13,141 nucleotides of DNA from DATKMG01 sp035541995 (GTDB taxonomy: Bacteria; Acidobacteriota; Terriglobia; Versatilivoradales; Versatilivoraceae): positions 1-13,141 of the forward strand of contig DATKMG010000537.1 in the NCBI GenBank assembly GCA_035541995.1, written 5' to 3'. Below, piece by piece: positions 6,487-13,141 of this stretch; positions within the stretch are counted from its first letter, which is position 1, and every line of letters begins with the position of its first letter. The notes below the pieces were generated by a model, which was not told the DNA's origin, made no database searches, and saw nothing but the letters and a program-made list of their open reading frames with translations. The translations under genes and the position numbers were made by a program.

Positions 6487-7914
6487 TCAATTATTGAATT
6501 GGGACATATTGATGGGGGCCTCTTGCAGGTGAATATCATCGCTTTGGGAGACGATCAATTTTACATTTGCAGGATTCTTGCCTGCTAGGACATGAATCTC
6601 CTGACGTTCTTGGACCGAGCGGGAGGAGCGAAGCCAGCAGAGTTGTTCAACCGCCACAATATACTCTCTTTCCTGAAGCGCATGGAACAGAACCTCGCCG
6701 TGATCGTCTGTATACCGGCTCATCCAGTCCATTTTAGGAGTCAAATTAGGTCCCGGATCACTTCGGCATTCCACAGAGGCGTTATTCACCGGCCTTCCAT
6801 CCCACCATTGCACCGAGACGCGGATGGGTCGAGTCGAGTGCGGGTTCCCCAGCTTGAAGTCGTACGGCGTCAGTTTCTGGCCTCCCTCAATTGCTACGAC
6901 CAAAGCCTGATCGCGCAAAGAAACACCGGGATAAAAGCATGTGGCAAACGGCGAGCGGGAGTTTACTCCTCGTTCGAGGTTTACCCCCAGGTAGTAGTTA
7001 CCCGAAGGGACTCTGGTAAACTCATAGAATCCATCACTATCGGTCTGGACTTCTTTGGAGGATCTGAGATCGCCTTCTGTCAGTGGTGCCAGTTCCAAGC
7101 GAACGTTTTTTGCCGGCTGTCCCTTCTCATCAAAGACAGTTCCACTCAGTGAATTGGTAGGCCACATCGCAATGTCAAGTCGGGTACAAAGACCCTTCTT
7201 GAGCAAAACGCGATAATTTGGGAGAGTGCTTTCATACCCCGGCAGCCGGACATTGATTTCGTAATTTCCAGGCTGAAGATCTCCCAACTCGAATTTGCCG
7301 GTGGCATTGGTTCTGGCAAGATATGTCCTCTCGGATCCACGGGCGAATATTTCGACTTCAGCCAGCCATGGAATTTCCTCCTTGCTCTGCGGCGTATCCC
7401 CGAGATTGGCCCTTACGCCTCCGCGTAAGACAGTAGGGGTCTCATTTCTAGCCCAGGCTCGCAAATACTGGAGATCTTCAGTAGCTTCGCGGCTGTTGAT
7501 GACGCTGCTGCAATCATTGTGCAATAACAATTGTTCCCCTTGCCGCCTGGCAAGAATCAGGTAGCGTCTATCTTTGACCAGGGCTGTGGAGCAACTGTCT
7601 TCAGGTGTGGCCAAGGCCTCCATTTTCTTGTTACTCCGGCGCAGTCCTTTGAATGCTTCAACAACTGCAAATAAGACCTTGATTCGTCCCAGTGGGTCAG
7701 GCTCCCTACCACTGCCGTCGTCGAGGACCTCGCCTAGGAATACCACGCTGGCCTTTGAGATTCTCTCGCAAATCGGCGTTGGAGCGCACTCGCAAGCCAT
7801 GCAGGAATCGATACCAGCGGAAGGAAGTAACAGGATGAGGCCCCACCATTTCGAACTGTGGAGGGCCGACAACAAAAACGATGAAGTTGAATCTGCGGAA
7901 GCCGATCTATTCAA
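6487..7914 (-). CDS. Exported protein with NTR/TIMP-like and carboxypeptidase-regulatory-like domains
   Basis: About 475 residues. After a signal sequence (core WWGLILLLPSAGI) comes a cysteine-rich NTR/TIMP-like domain starting at ACECAPTPICERI and ending near HNDCSSVINSREATEDLQYL. It is followed by two or three carboxypeptidase-regulatory-like beta-sandwich units, recognisable by GKFELGDLQPGNYEINVRLP, GFYEFTRVPSGNYYLGVNLE and a weaker copy at GEVLFHALQEREYIVAVEQ. It is probably a secreted or cell-surface protein with binding rather than enzymatic function. The start is uncertain: TTG at 7914 is chosen because AAGAGG lies five bases upstream and gives a plausible signal peptide. An ATG at 8055 is in frame but lies in palindromic repeat sequence. 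Likely co-transcribed with the DUF1080 gene. Confidence 0.8.
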   Translation of the reverse strand: MNRSASADSTSSFLLSALHSSKWWGLILLLPSAGIDSCMACECAPTPICERISKASVVFLGEVLDDGSGREPDPLGRIKVLFAVVEAFKGLRRSNKKMEALATPEDSCSTALVKDRRYLILARRQGEQLLLHNDCSSVINSREATEDLQYLRAWARNETPTVLRGGVRANLGDTPQSKEEIPWLAEVEIFARGSERTYLARTNATGKFELGDLQPGNYEINVRLPGYESTLPNYRVLLKKGLCTRLDIAMWPTNSLSGTVFDEKGQPAKNVRLELAPLTEGDLRSSKEVQTDSDGFYEFTRVPSGNYYLGVNLERGVNSRSPFATCFYPGVSLRDQALVVAIEGGQKLTPYDFKLGNPHSTRPIRVSVQWWDGRPVNNASVECRSDPGPNLTPKMDWMSRYTDDHGEVLFHALQEREYIVAVEQLCWLRSSRSVQERQEIHVLAGKNPANVKLIVSQSDDIHLQEAPINMSQFNN

Positions 7915-8051
7915 CCTTACCTCTTTTGAAAATACCTTTTTAATGTGGGAGCCGAACTCTGAGCGGCGATCCTTCCTAACCGATGAAGTCGCCGCGCTGA
8001 GCGCGCCTCCCGCCTTGACATTTTCATGTTTACGTGGAACCCCTCCGAGGA

Positions 8052-8116
8052 GCATGAAAGGCTCTCATGAAAATGCAGGCATCAAGGTGGCCGCCGGGCG
8101 TGTGACCGCCGTCACC
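8052..8116. repeat. Palindromic repeat unit A
   Basis: It begins with gcatgaaaggctctcatg followed by aaaatg. That module recurs at 8367-8389 with about 20 of 23 bases identical, and in shortened form (ctctcatgaa) at 300-309. The end of the unit, gtgtgaccgccgtcacc (8100-8116), is the exact reverse complement of 375-391 in copy 1. Confidence 0.55.
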
Positions 8117-8241
8117 CGTCGCGCCGGTAGCCCGGTTCAAACTGATCGCCGCTCGGGGGTCAGCGGTCCCACGATCGGTTCCCACACTCCACCTAAGACC
8201 ACCATATTCAGCAGCGGAAGTGAACTTGAAAAAGTCATGGG

Positions 8242-8357
8242 GCACTCCTCTGAAAATGGGGTTTTTGGAGGGCCGAACTCCGTGAGGCCGATGGTCTTTG
8301 TCTGCCTCTGCGGCCTCGTGGAACTCGGCCCTCCAACATTTTCATCCTCGAGAGTGC
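8242..8357. repeat. Dispersed palindromic repeat, copy 2 (unit B)
   Basis: This is a long imperfect inverted repeat. The core arm 8265-8290 (ttggagggccgaactccgtg, then aggccg) pairs with 8311-8336 (cggcctcgtggaactcggcc, then ctccaa). Outer parts also match: gcactc at 8242 with gagtgc at 8352, and tgaaaatg with cattttca. The left core arm is identical to 319-344. The loop is about 20 bases. A transcript of either strand would fold into a stem of about 25 pairs. Confidence 0.75.
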
Positions 8358-8366
8358 CGCCCGGCG

Positions 8367-8456
8367 GCATGAATGGCTCTCTTGGAAATATGGTTTTCAT
8401 GGAGGCCGCGAGAGCGTGGCACCTCCATCCCACTGGAGCCGGGACGCCCCCGTCCC
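8367..8456. repeat. Palindromic repeat unit C
   Basis: It opens with the gcatgaatggctctcttg module shared with unit A. It then has a 7-base-pair stem (atggagg 8399-8405 with cctccat 8422-8428) and a 6-base-pair stem (gggacg 8441-8446 with cgtccc 8451-8456). It lies directly next to unit B, giving a tandem arrangement. Confidence 0.5.
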
Positions 8457-8561
8457 GTTTTCCCGGCATCGTCTTTCCCTCATTTCAAGGCGGGGCCTGG
8501 CAATTAGGCGCCTAGAGGGTCCACTTGCCTTTCAGACAAGACCTCCCATCAAGTAGAAAAT

Positions 8562-9401
8562 TCACTTTCCCATCCCCCTGGCCTTTTCCAAAATTCCCGG
8601 CCGGGCGGCTTCCATGATTTCGCGCATATCGTCGTAGCGGAGAGTCCGGTTCTCGAAGGAGCGCCTCTCAAGTGAGCCTAGGAAACGGCGCTCGAATTCC
8701 CTAAAATAGGATCCATAGATATGATAACTATCCGCCATGTGGCAATACCGGGCGATTTTCACTCTTTTGCCGGAATACTCGGAAACGCGGTCCGTAATGA
8801 TTTGCTGGAGCTTGATTAGTGCAAACATATTCATAAAGGCGGCTTTGTAGGCATCGTTAGAACGGAACCGAACATTCATGCTCAGCGCTGGCTCCCCATC
8901 GTCCTCGGTGATGCGGCACCAGACACTCTGCAGGCAGGCTGGATCATAACAAGCGTTGTCCTCCCATACCTTCCAGGTGATAGCCTGAGCGCGCCGGGTG
9001 TATGAGGTCTCAGCCAGCTTGCGACATAGCATCTCGATTTGATTGAACGTCCCCCCGGCCGGCACCTGGTAACCGAATAAGCGCTGGTGGTAGGTATACT
9101 CCCAATGCGTGTCTTGGGGGTCGTCGGGATTCCGCACCAGATGATCTTTGATCCCTTCGCAAACTTCCATGACGTACTCCTCGAGGTCCTCTGGACCGCC
9201 GGGGAAATCCCGGTGGATCATAGGCTCGCTCAGAGGGTCGGAGATCGTAATAATCATGGTTGCGTCTTTGCTTGGAGGATCCTCCGGCTTATCGTACTGT
9301 GTCTTGATTGAACGTCCCCTGGCATGGAGCTCAATCAGGGAATTCTCCCAGGCACGGGCGATACAATCGCCCTCGGCATGCAGGACAGGAATACCGTTCA
9401 T
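8562..9401 (-). CDS. Thymidylate synthase family protein (divergent)
   Basis: A 279-residue protein whose central half follows the thymidylate synthase pattern. TRRAQAITWKVWEDN (135-149) matches the double-arginine phosphate-binding strand and PACLQSVWCRI (154-164) the catalytic cysteine region, with Cys156 aligned to the nucleophile. RFRSNDAYKAAFMN (178-191) carries the Arg-Ser-x-Asp phosphate and pyrimidine contacts and Asn191, which favours dUMP over dCMP. SYHIY (225-229) supplies the conserved His and Tyr. It would methylate dUMP with methylene-tetrahydrofolate, but the usual PCH and GLPFN signatures are altered, so a related pyrimidine-modifying reaction is possible. The N-terminal 90 residues (IKTQYDKPEDPPSKDATMI) are unlike the E. 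coli enzyme and recall archaeal-type members. The ATG at 9401 has AGGGAG five bases upstream. Confidence 0.75.
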   Translation of the reverse strand: MNGIPVLHAEGDCIARAWENSLIELHARGRSIKTQYDKPEDPPSKDATMIITISDPLSEPMIHRDFPGGPEDLEEYVMEVCEGIKDHLVRNPDDPQDTHWEYTYHQRLFGYQVPAGGTFNQIEMLCRKLAETSYTRRAQAITWKVWEDNACYDPACLQSVWCRITEDDGEPALSMNVRFRSNDAYKAAFMNMFALIKLQQIITDRVSEYSGKRVKIARYCHMADSYHIYGSYFREFERRFLGSLERRSFENRTLRYDDMREIMEAARPGILEKARGMGK

Positions 9402-9500
9402 AAATGCTCCCTTTGGTAACATAACATGGATTCTGAACTACTGCTCTTTTGCCTCCAACCGTAGCACATTCCCAAGGATAGAGGCAAAGAAATGGGTAGA

Positions 9501-10433
9501 TCAGGTTGGCGTGATGGAATCTCGATACAACTTCGTGATAGAGGTAAGAGCCTGATCTGGCATAGGCGCGACGATCACCGCTACCCGTGGGCCTCGAGGA
9601 GCCCAGATGGCTGGATTTGTAGCAGTGAAGACCACCAGTGTAGGACATCCGGTACCTGCCGAAAGATGGGAGATTCCACTATCATTACCGACGAACAGAC
9701 TGCAGAAACTAAGGATAGCGGCAAGGTCCATAAGGCTGTTGACCTTAATATTGCGCACCGAGGTCGCATGCTCGTTGCTCTGGAGCGCAGCGAAGAAGTC
9801 TCCGACCGCTATCCGATCTAACGGGCCTTCGCAGAGCAAGATCTGCCATCCTTGAGCCAGCAACCGTCCGGCCAGTTCTGCGAAACTCGTGGCTGGCCAG
9901 CGTTTTTGTATCCCACTGGCGCCGGGATGAATCATGGCAATGGGAAGGTTCGACGCCAATTCTACAGCCAGAAATCGCCGCGCAAATACGCGTCCGTCTT
10001 CGGTCGGATAAATCTCCGGGTAAGGAGGGAATCTCCTGTCAGCCCCCAACAACGCTTCGACCTGAGACCTCCGGTAATCCATGGCATGCACAGGGCAGTC
10101 GTCGGGAACCTTAGGTAGGAAGTAGACATTCGGGTGGTGTTGCTCAAGTAGTTTGCGAAACTCAATGTGCTGGGCTCCCCGCCAGGAAATGACTGTGTCA
10201 AACGCCTTCAGATTTGCATAGAGAGTGCTGGAAGGCGGCCAACTGTCGATCCCCGTGTCGGCCAATGCCCTCGTCTGGTCGGCTCTTGCCGTGACTTGTG
10301 CCAGCTCGAGGTTACTTCGCTCTGCCCAGATCTCCAGCCATTCCGGCTCCAGCTTCTGACGGATCCAAACTACGGAGGGAAGTGTAAGAATAAAGTCGCC
10401 GATGGCCCCTGGGATAATCAGAAGAAGTCGCAC
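9501..10433 (-). CDS. Glycosyltransferase family 9 (heptosyltransferase-like)
   Basis: A 310-residue GT-B fold enzyme of family 9, the family of ADP-heptose:LPS heptosyltransferases. The N-terminal domain begins RLLLIIPGAIGDFILTLP with the conserved Gly-x-Ile-Gly-Asp13 of the family. The C-terminal domain has IHPGASGIQKRWP (168-180), which binds the sugar nucleotide phosphates, and FVGNDSGISHLSAGTGCPTL (247-266), the classic acceptor/donor loop. It probably transfers a sugar during lipopolysaccharide core or other surface glycan synthesis at the inner face of the cytoplasmic membrane. The start is GTG at 10433, chosen from the conserved N-terminus; the ribosome binding site is not obvious. 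It ends 99 bases before the thymidylate synthase homologue. Confidence 0.9.
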   Translation of the reverse strand: MRLLLIIPGAIGDFILTLPSVVWIRQKLEPEWLEIWAERSNLELAQVTARADQTRALADTGIDSWPPSSTLYANLKAFDTVISWRGAQHIEFRKLLEQHHPNVYFLPKVPDDCPVHAMDYRRSQVEALLGADRRFPPYPEIYPTEDGRVFARRFLAVELASNLPIAMIHPGASGIQKRWPATSFAELAGRLLAQGWQILLCEGPLDRIAVGDFFAALQSNEHATSVRNIKVNSLMDLAAILSFCSLFVGNDSGISHLSAGTGCPTLVVFTATNPAIWAPRGPRVAVIVAPMPDQALTSITKLYRDSITPT

Positions 10434-10572
10434 AAGGTTGACATTGCTTTTTTGCTCTTATGGGGTGCAAACAGAAGTAGCGGGCAGTATAAGCATTGGT
10501 GCGGCCTTTCAAGACGTCTTCCGCCCTTCCCGCCCGCCACTCTAATTGCATCCGCTCTTATACCAAACCCGT

Positions 10573-11700
10573 CTATTTGTAGTACCGCCCAATATAGCCC
10601 ACTATGGCCTTCTTAAGTTTCAACGCATCGATCTCGCCCATCTGCCGGTGGATGACCTTGCCTCCCGGCGCAACCAGAACTGTATAGGGGACGGCACCCG
10701 GCCATTCCTTGTCCACTGCGGCGATCAGCTGATCATTGTTTTCAACATTGAACTGATAATTCTTGAACGAAGCTTCTTTCCCTTTCAGGAAGGCTAATAC
10801 TTTGTCTTTAGCCTCTGGAGAGTCGGAACTGATCGAGATCACCTCTACATCCCGATGGCGGTACATCCGGTTAATGGTGACCAGCTGGGAGAACTCATTG
10901 ACACACGGCCCACACCAGGTCGCCCACACGTTTACCAGACGGAGCTTTTTGGAATCATTCCTGACAATCTTCTTAATCCCATCGGCATCTATTGTTGCAA
11001 GGTTGACCGGTTCGCGGGCCAGTTCCGCATAATCCTCTTTCACCGATTCCCGCTTTTCAGACCACTTGATAGAGCAGCCAAAAGTCTTGGTAGTCGCTAC
11101 AGGCACCGGTTTGCCGGCAAGCAGAGCATCGAGGGCATTCCGTAAGTCGTGGACCGTAGCCTTCCCGATTTTCTCATTGTTGTCGATTCGGCCTTGGTAG
11201 CGAAGGACCCGGCTCTGATCAAAAACAAATGCGTGGGGTGTAGATACCGGCCCATAAGCATGTGCTGTTTTTTGGTCGTCGCCGTCGTAAAGATATGGGA
11301 AGTTAAATCCTTTGTCCTTGGCCCGAATCTTCAATTCCTTGAATGTGTCACTCAAGTCAGTATAGCCCAGCTCGTTGAGATGGAGCGCTTTGGGATCATT
11401 AGGTGAAATGGCGACGATCGCCACTCCCTTGTCCCGATAGTCCTTAACTAGTTGGATGATCCGATCTTCGTAGGCTTGCGCAGTAGGGCAGTGATTGGCT
11501 GTGAAGATGACGACGAGGATTCGGGCGCTACTGAAATCCTTCAGTGTGTACGTTCGGTCGTCGACCCCCAACAATGAAAAGTCCGGCGCCGGTCGACCAA
11601 TTTCTAAGGGCTTGTAAAACTGGTCACCGGGTTCCTGAGCTTTTCCTTCGGTAATAAAGAGTACTAAAAGGGCAAAAGAGAGCGCGATCAACTGTTTCAT
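10573..11700 (-). CDS. Exported double thioredoxin-fold protein (redoxin plus TlpA-like)
   Basis: A 375-residue protein with a signal peptide (LIALSFALLVLFI, cleavage near GKA-QE) and two thioredoxin-like domains. Domain 1 (about 34-200) is AhpC/TSA-redoxin-like, opening with GRPAPDFSLLGVDDRTYTLK. Its active-site region reads A68-N-H-C71, where relatives usually have CxxC, so the first cysteine is lost. Domain 2 (about 235-375) is TlpA/ResA-like with an intact WATWCGPC motif (Cys263, Cys266) and the cis-proline in AVPYT (Pro338). The conserved FGCSIKW linker (207-213) joins them. It probably performs thiol-disulfide exchange in the periplasm. GGAGG lies eight bases before the ATG. It is flanked by spacers of 146 and 139 bases, so it may be its own transcript. 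Confidence 0.9.
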   Translation of the reverse strand: MKQLIALSFALLVLFITEGKAQEPGDQFYKPLEIGRPAPDFSLLGVDDRTYTLKDFSSARILVVIFTANHCPTAQAYEDRIIQLVKDYRDKGVAIVAISPNDPKALHLNELGYTDLSDTFKELKIRAKDKGFNFPYLYDGDDQKTAHAYGPVSTPHAFVFDQSRVLRYQGRIDNNEKIGKATVHDLRNALDALLAGKPVPVATTKTFGCSIKWSEKRESVKEDYAELAREPVNLATIDADGIKKIVRNDSKKLRLVNVWATWCGPCVNEFSQLVTINRMYRHRDVEVISISSDSPEAKDKVLAFLKGKEASFKNYQFNVENNDQLIAAVDKEWPGAVPYTVLVAPGGKVIHRQMGEIDALKLKKAIVGYIGRYYK

Positions 11701-11846
11701 TTATCTATCCTCCGGGAAGTGTGCGGAAAGTTCCGGCCAACCCTACAATTGCCTCAGACAAAGGGACCTGCCGGTTCGCTAATAATGTAAGGCAACATTC
11801 GGCTTTCTGGCAATCTGGATTTATGAGAGCAATGGTGGTGGAGTGA

Positions 11847-12683
11847 TCATTCGCATAAAATCTTCAACTTTGAGGGACAGGAGTTTCTGTCGATGTAAAG
11901 CGTGCCATCGAAATGCAGCAAGATCGAGGCAGGTAATTCCACGGTCGGTGACGACAAAGCAAACAGCTTTTCGAGGATGGGACGTTTGAGCGCCAGAGGT
12001 ACCATGGTGAAGATATACCTGGCAGACAATAGGGCGGGAAGAGTCATCGTGATTCCCATCGAGGGGATGTAGCCAAGTGCTTTGAAGTTGGGGTCCTCCC
12101 TCAACTGAATCTTCGACTGCTCGGCGAGCTTGACCACTCTGACCCAGGCTTCATCTTGAAAATCCGCATCAAAAGGCTCATTCAGGGCTAGATGACCCGA
12201 CGTGCCAATCCCCTGGCAAAGTATGTCGAATTCCCCTGCATCGCGCATAATCTTCTCATAACGTCTGGCTTCCTCGTAGGGATCAGCAGCATTGTATCTG
12301 ACCAGATGCACCTCCTTGGGTTGGACTCTATCGTAAAGTTGACTTCTGGTTTGAAAGCCACACGTATATTTCTCCGGCATGCCAGTATCGTAGAAATCGT
12401 CCATATTGAAACAGACAATCCGGTGCCAGGCAATGTTCGGCTCCACGGCCAAGCCATCATAAAACGTCATCTGACTTTCACCCGCGGCAAAGATGATTCT
12501 GACCACTTCCTGCCTGGCAAGCAGATCTCTGATCTTGCTGGCAACATCAGTCGCTGCCTTCCTTCCGAGCTCAAATTCGTCGTCGCACAGAACCACTGTT
12601 GTCTTTCCAAATCGCACCTCAGTACCTCCTTTGAACAGGCCAGGATCAATAGACCTGGGCCCCGCTCCGATACTCCATTTCAT
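11847..12683 (-). CDS. NagB-like glucosamine-6-phosphate isomerase/deaminase family protein
   Basis: A 278-residue member of the NagB/6-phosphogluconolactonase/RpiA-like superfamily. The signature GIGTSGHLALNEP (158-170) matches the NagB pattern GxGxDGHxAFNEP with His164 and Glu169 kept. FNMDDFYD (92-99) carries the Asp pair that replaces the LDEY motif, and AAGESQMTFY (66-75) stands for the phosphate-binding loop. Canonical NagB has a lid segment and allosteric residues that cannot be confirmed here, so the substrate may be another amino sugar or keto-sugar phosphate. The ATG at 12683 is favoured by AAAGG about nine bases upstream and by a sensible N-terminus; a longer frame to 12749 overlaps the GH2 gene further. 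It overlaps the end of the GH2 gene by 38 bases, which points to translational coupling. Confidence 0.85.
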   Translation of the reverse strand: MKWSIGAGPRSIDPGLFKGGTEVRFGKTTVVLCDDEFELGRKAATDVASKIRDLLARQEVVRIIFAAGESQMTFYDGLAVEPNIAWHRIVCFNMDDFYDTGMPEKYTCGFQTRSQLYDRVQPKEVHLVRYNAADPYEEARRYEKIMRDAGEFDILCQGIGTSGHLALNEPFDADFQDEAWVRVVKLAEQSKIQLREDPNFKALGYIPSMGITMTLPALLSARYIFTMVPLALKRPILEKLFALSSPTVELPASILLHFDGTLYIDRNSCPSKLKILCE

Positions 12684-13141
12684 CTCGCTTACCTTTGGCG
12701 ACAACCTGGATAGCGCAGCGGCCCAGGCCCAAGCCGGGCGAGTAGGCATTGATTACAGCTCGCCCGACGTGCGCCGTGGCGCGAAAGGCAATGACAGTCT
12801 GGCCCGCCACCGCGTTCCATGTGAAGCCGGTAGGATGGCCCGGCCAGGTTTGGGGCAGGAGTTCCCCGGGCCCATAGGAACTGAAGCTGATACTGTGAAA
12901 AGCCTGCGGAACCACCGTCCCATCCTGGTCTACGACTTGGGCTGTGATGTAGGCCAGGCTTTCCCGGTCTCCCGAGAGAACATTCGCAACGTCCGGCAGC
13001 AGGACGATCCGGTGGGGAGGACCTGCAGTCTTGCGTTCATCGCTGAGGCTCATACCTTCAAACTTTGCCACCGCCTTTAGAATTCCCGGCTGGTAGGGAA
13101 AGTCCCAAACTCGCGGGGGATGAGGCAATCCGGCGTGTTGC
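12646..13141 (-). CDS. Glycoside hydrolase family 2, C-terminal part (partial)
   Basis: The frame is open to the window edge, so only the last 164 residues of the protein are seen. The segment VWDFPYQPGILKAVAKFEG is typical of the C-terminal beta-sandwich domains of GH2 enzymes (beta-galactosidase type). RKTAGPPHRIVLLPD and the following AYITAQVVDQDGTVVPQAF belong to the extra Ig-like domain of many such enzymes. The catalytic TIM barrel lies outside the window, so the specificity is unknown. Near the C-terminus GFTWNAVAGQTVIAFRATA and INAYSPGL are the usual closing strands. The stop codon at 12646 lies inside the start of the NagB-like gene, so the pair is probably one operon for uptake or turnover of a glycan. 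Confidence 0.85.
   Translation of the reverse strand, partial: QHAGLPHPPRVWDFPYQPGILKAVAKFEGMSLSDERKTAGPPHRIVLLPDVANVLSGDRESLAYITAQVVDQDGTVVPQAFHSISFSSYGPGELLPQTWPGHPTGFTWNAVAGQTVIAFRATAHVGRAVINAYSPGLGLGRCAIQVVAKGKRDEMEYRSGAQVY

Larger units (their letters stand above)
7915..8561. other. Repeat array between thyA-like and NTR-domain genes
   Basis: This stretch of about 650 bases holds three related palindromic repeat units (8052-8116, 8242-8357 and 8367-8456). The segment 8120-8235 between the first two shows no feature I can name. A 313-codon plus-strand frame at 7574-8515 runs through both the NTR gene and the repeats and is not believed to be a gene. The promoter of the minus-strand NTR/DUF1080 pair should lie near the left edge, but no good match was seen. 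Confidence 0.6.

Noticed and set aside
8030..8469. Minus-strand open frames of 71 and 110 codons
   Set aside because: They lie almost fully in the palindromic repeat array, and their peptides are translations of the repeats.
7574..8515. 313-codon open frame on the plus strand
   Set aside because: It runs antisense through the NTR-domain gene and then through palindromic repeats; the protein has no recognisable domain and a repeat-derived composition.
10486..10512. TTGAAA/TATACT pair as a promoter for the glycosyltransferase
   Set aside because: The spacing is only 15 bases and the match is moderate, so it was not listed as a feature.
9981..10616. Plus-strand open frames across the glycosyltransferase and its upstream spacer
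   Set aside because: They are antisense overlaps of a gene with unmistakable GT9 motifs and have no domain of their own.

Overview
The window reads as bacterial chromosome from a soil-type Gram-negative lineage. Acidobacteriota is the best guess; Verrucomicrobiota or Planctomycetota are less likely. The reasons are a secreted protein with carboxypeptidase-regulatory-like repeats, a 3-keto-disaccharide hydrolase (DUF1080) protein, a GH2 glycosidase, a two-domain redoxin and many palindromic intergenic repeats. This assignment is an inference. No rRNA, tRNA or CRISPR array was seen.

Left part (1-1477): the 3' end of an MFS transporter, then a repeat-rich spacer with one long imperfect palindrome (319-403) and a double hairpin (469-581), then a small metal-binding cupin gene, then a spacer with a short direct repeat and a 14-base palindrome.

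Redox module (1478-5634): three minus-strand genes that look like one operon (FAD-linked oxidase, a small conserved protein of unknown function, group 1 truncated haemoglobin), with a predicted promoter at 3689-3718. Directly upstream lies the remnant of an IS21-family element: the last codons of the istB ATPase gene plus a terminal region. The remnant ends next to the stop codon of an antibiotic-biosynthesis-monooxygenase-type gene. That gene is divergent from an AraC-family regulator with a cupin sensor domain, so the pair is probably regulator and target.

Centre (5635-8561): a minus-strand pair of exported proteins (NTR-like plus carboxypeptidase-regulatory-like domains, then DUF1080), preceded by about 650 bases holding three related palindromic repeat units. 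One of these shares its core with the repeat at 319-403.

Right part (8562-13141), all minus strand: GH2 glycosidase (3' part only), a NagB-like sugar-phosphate isomerase/deaminase that starts inside the GH2 gene, an exported double thioredoxin-fold protein, a GT9 heptosyltransferase-like enzyme and a divergent thymidylate synthase homologue. GH2 and the NagB-like gene are probably translationally coupled and may act in one carbohydrate pathway. The other three are separated by 99-146 bases and need not share a transcript.

No clearly new defence or mobile system is visible. The points most worth a second look are the dispersed palindromic repeat family, the haemoglobin/flavin-oxidase operon at an IS21 scar, the coupled GH2/NagB-like pair and the divergent thymidylate synthase.
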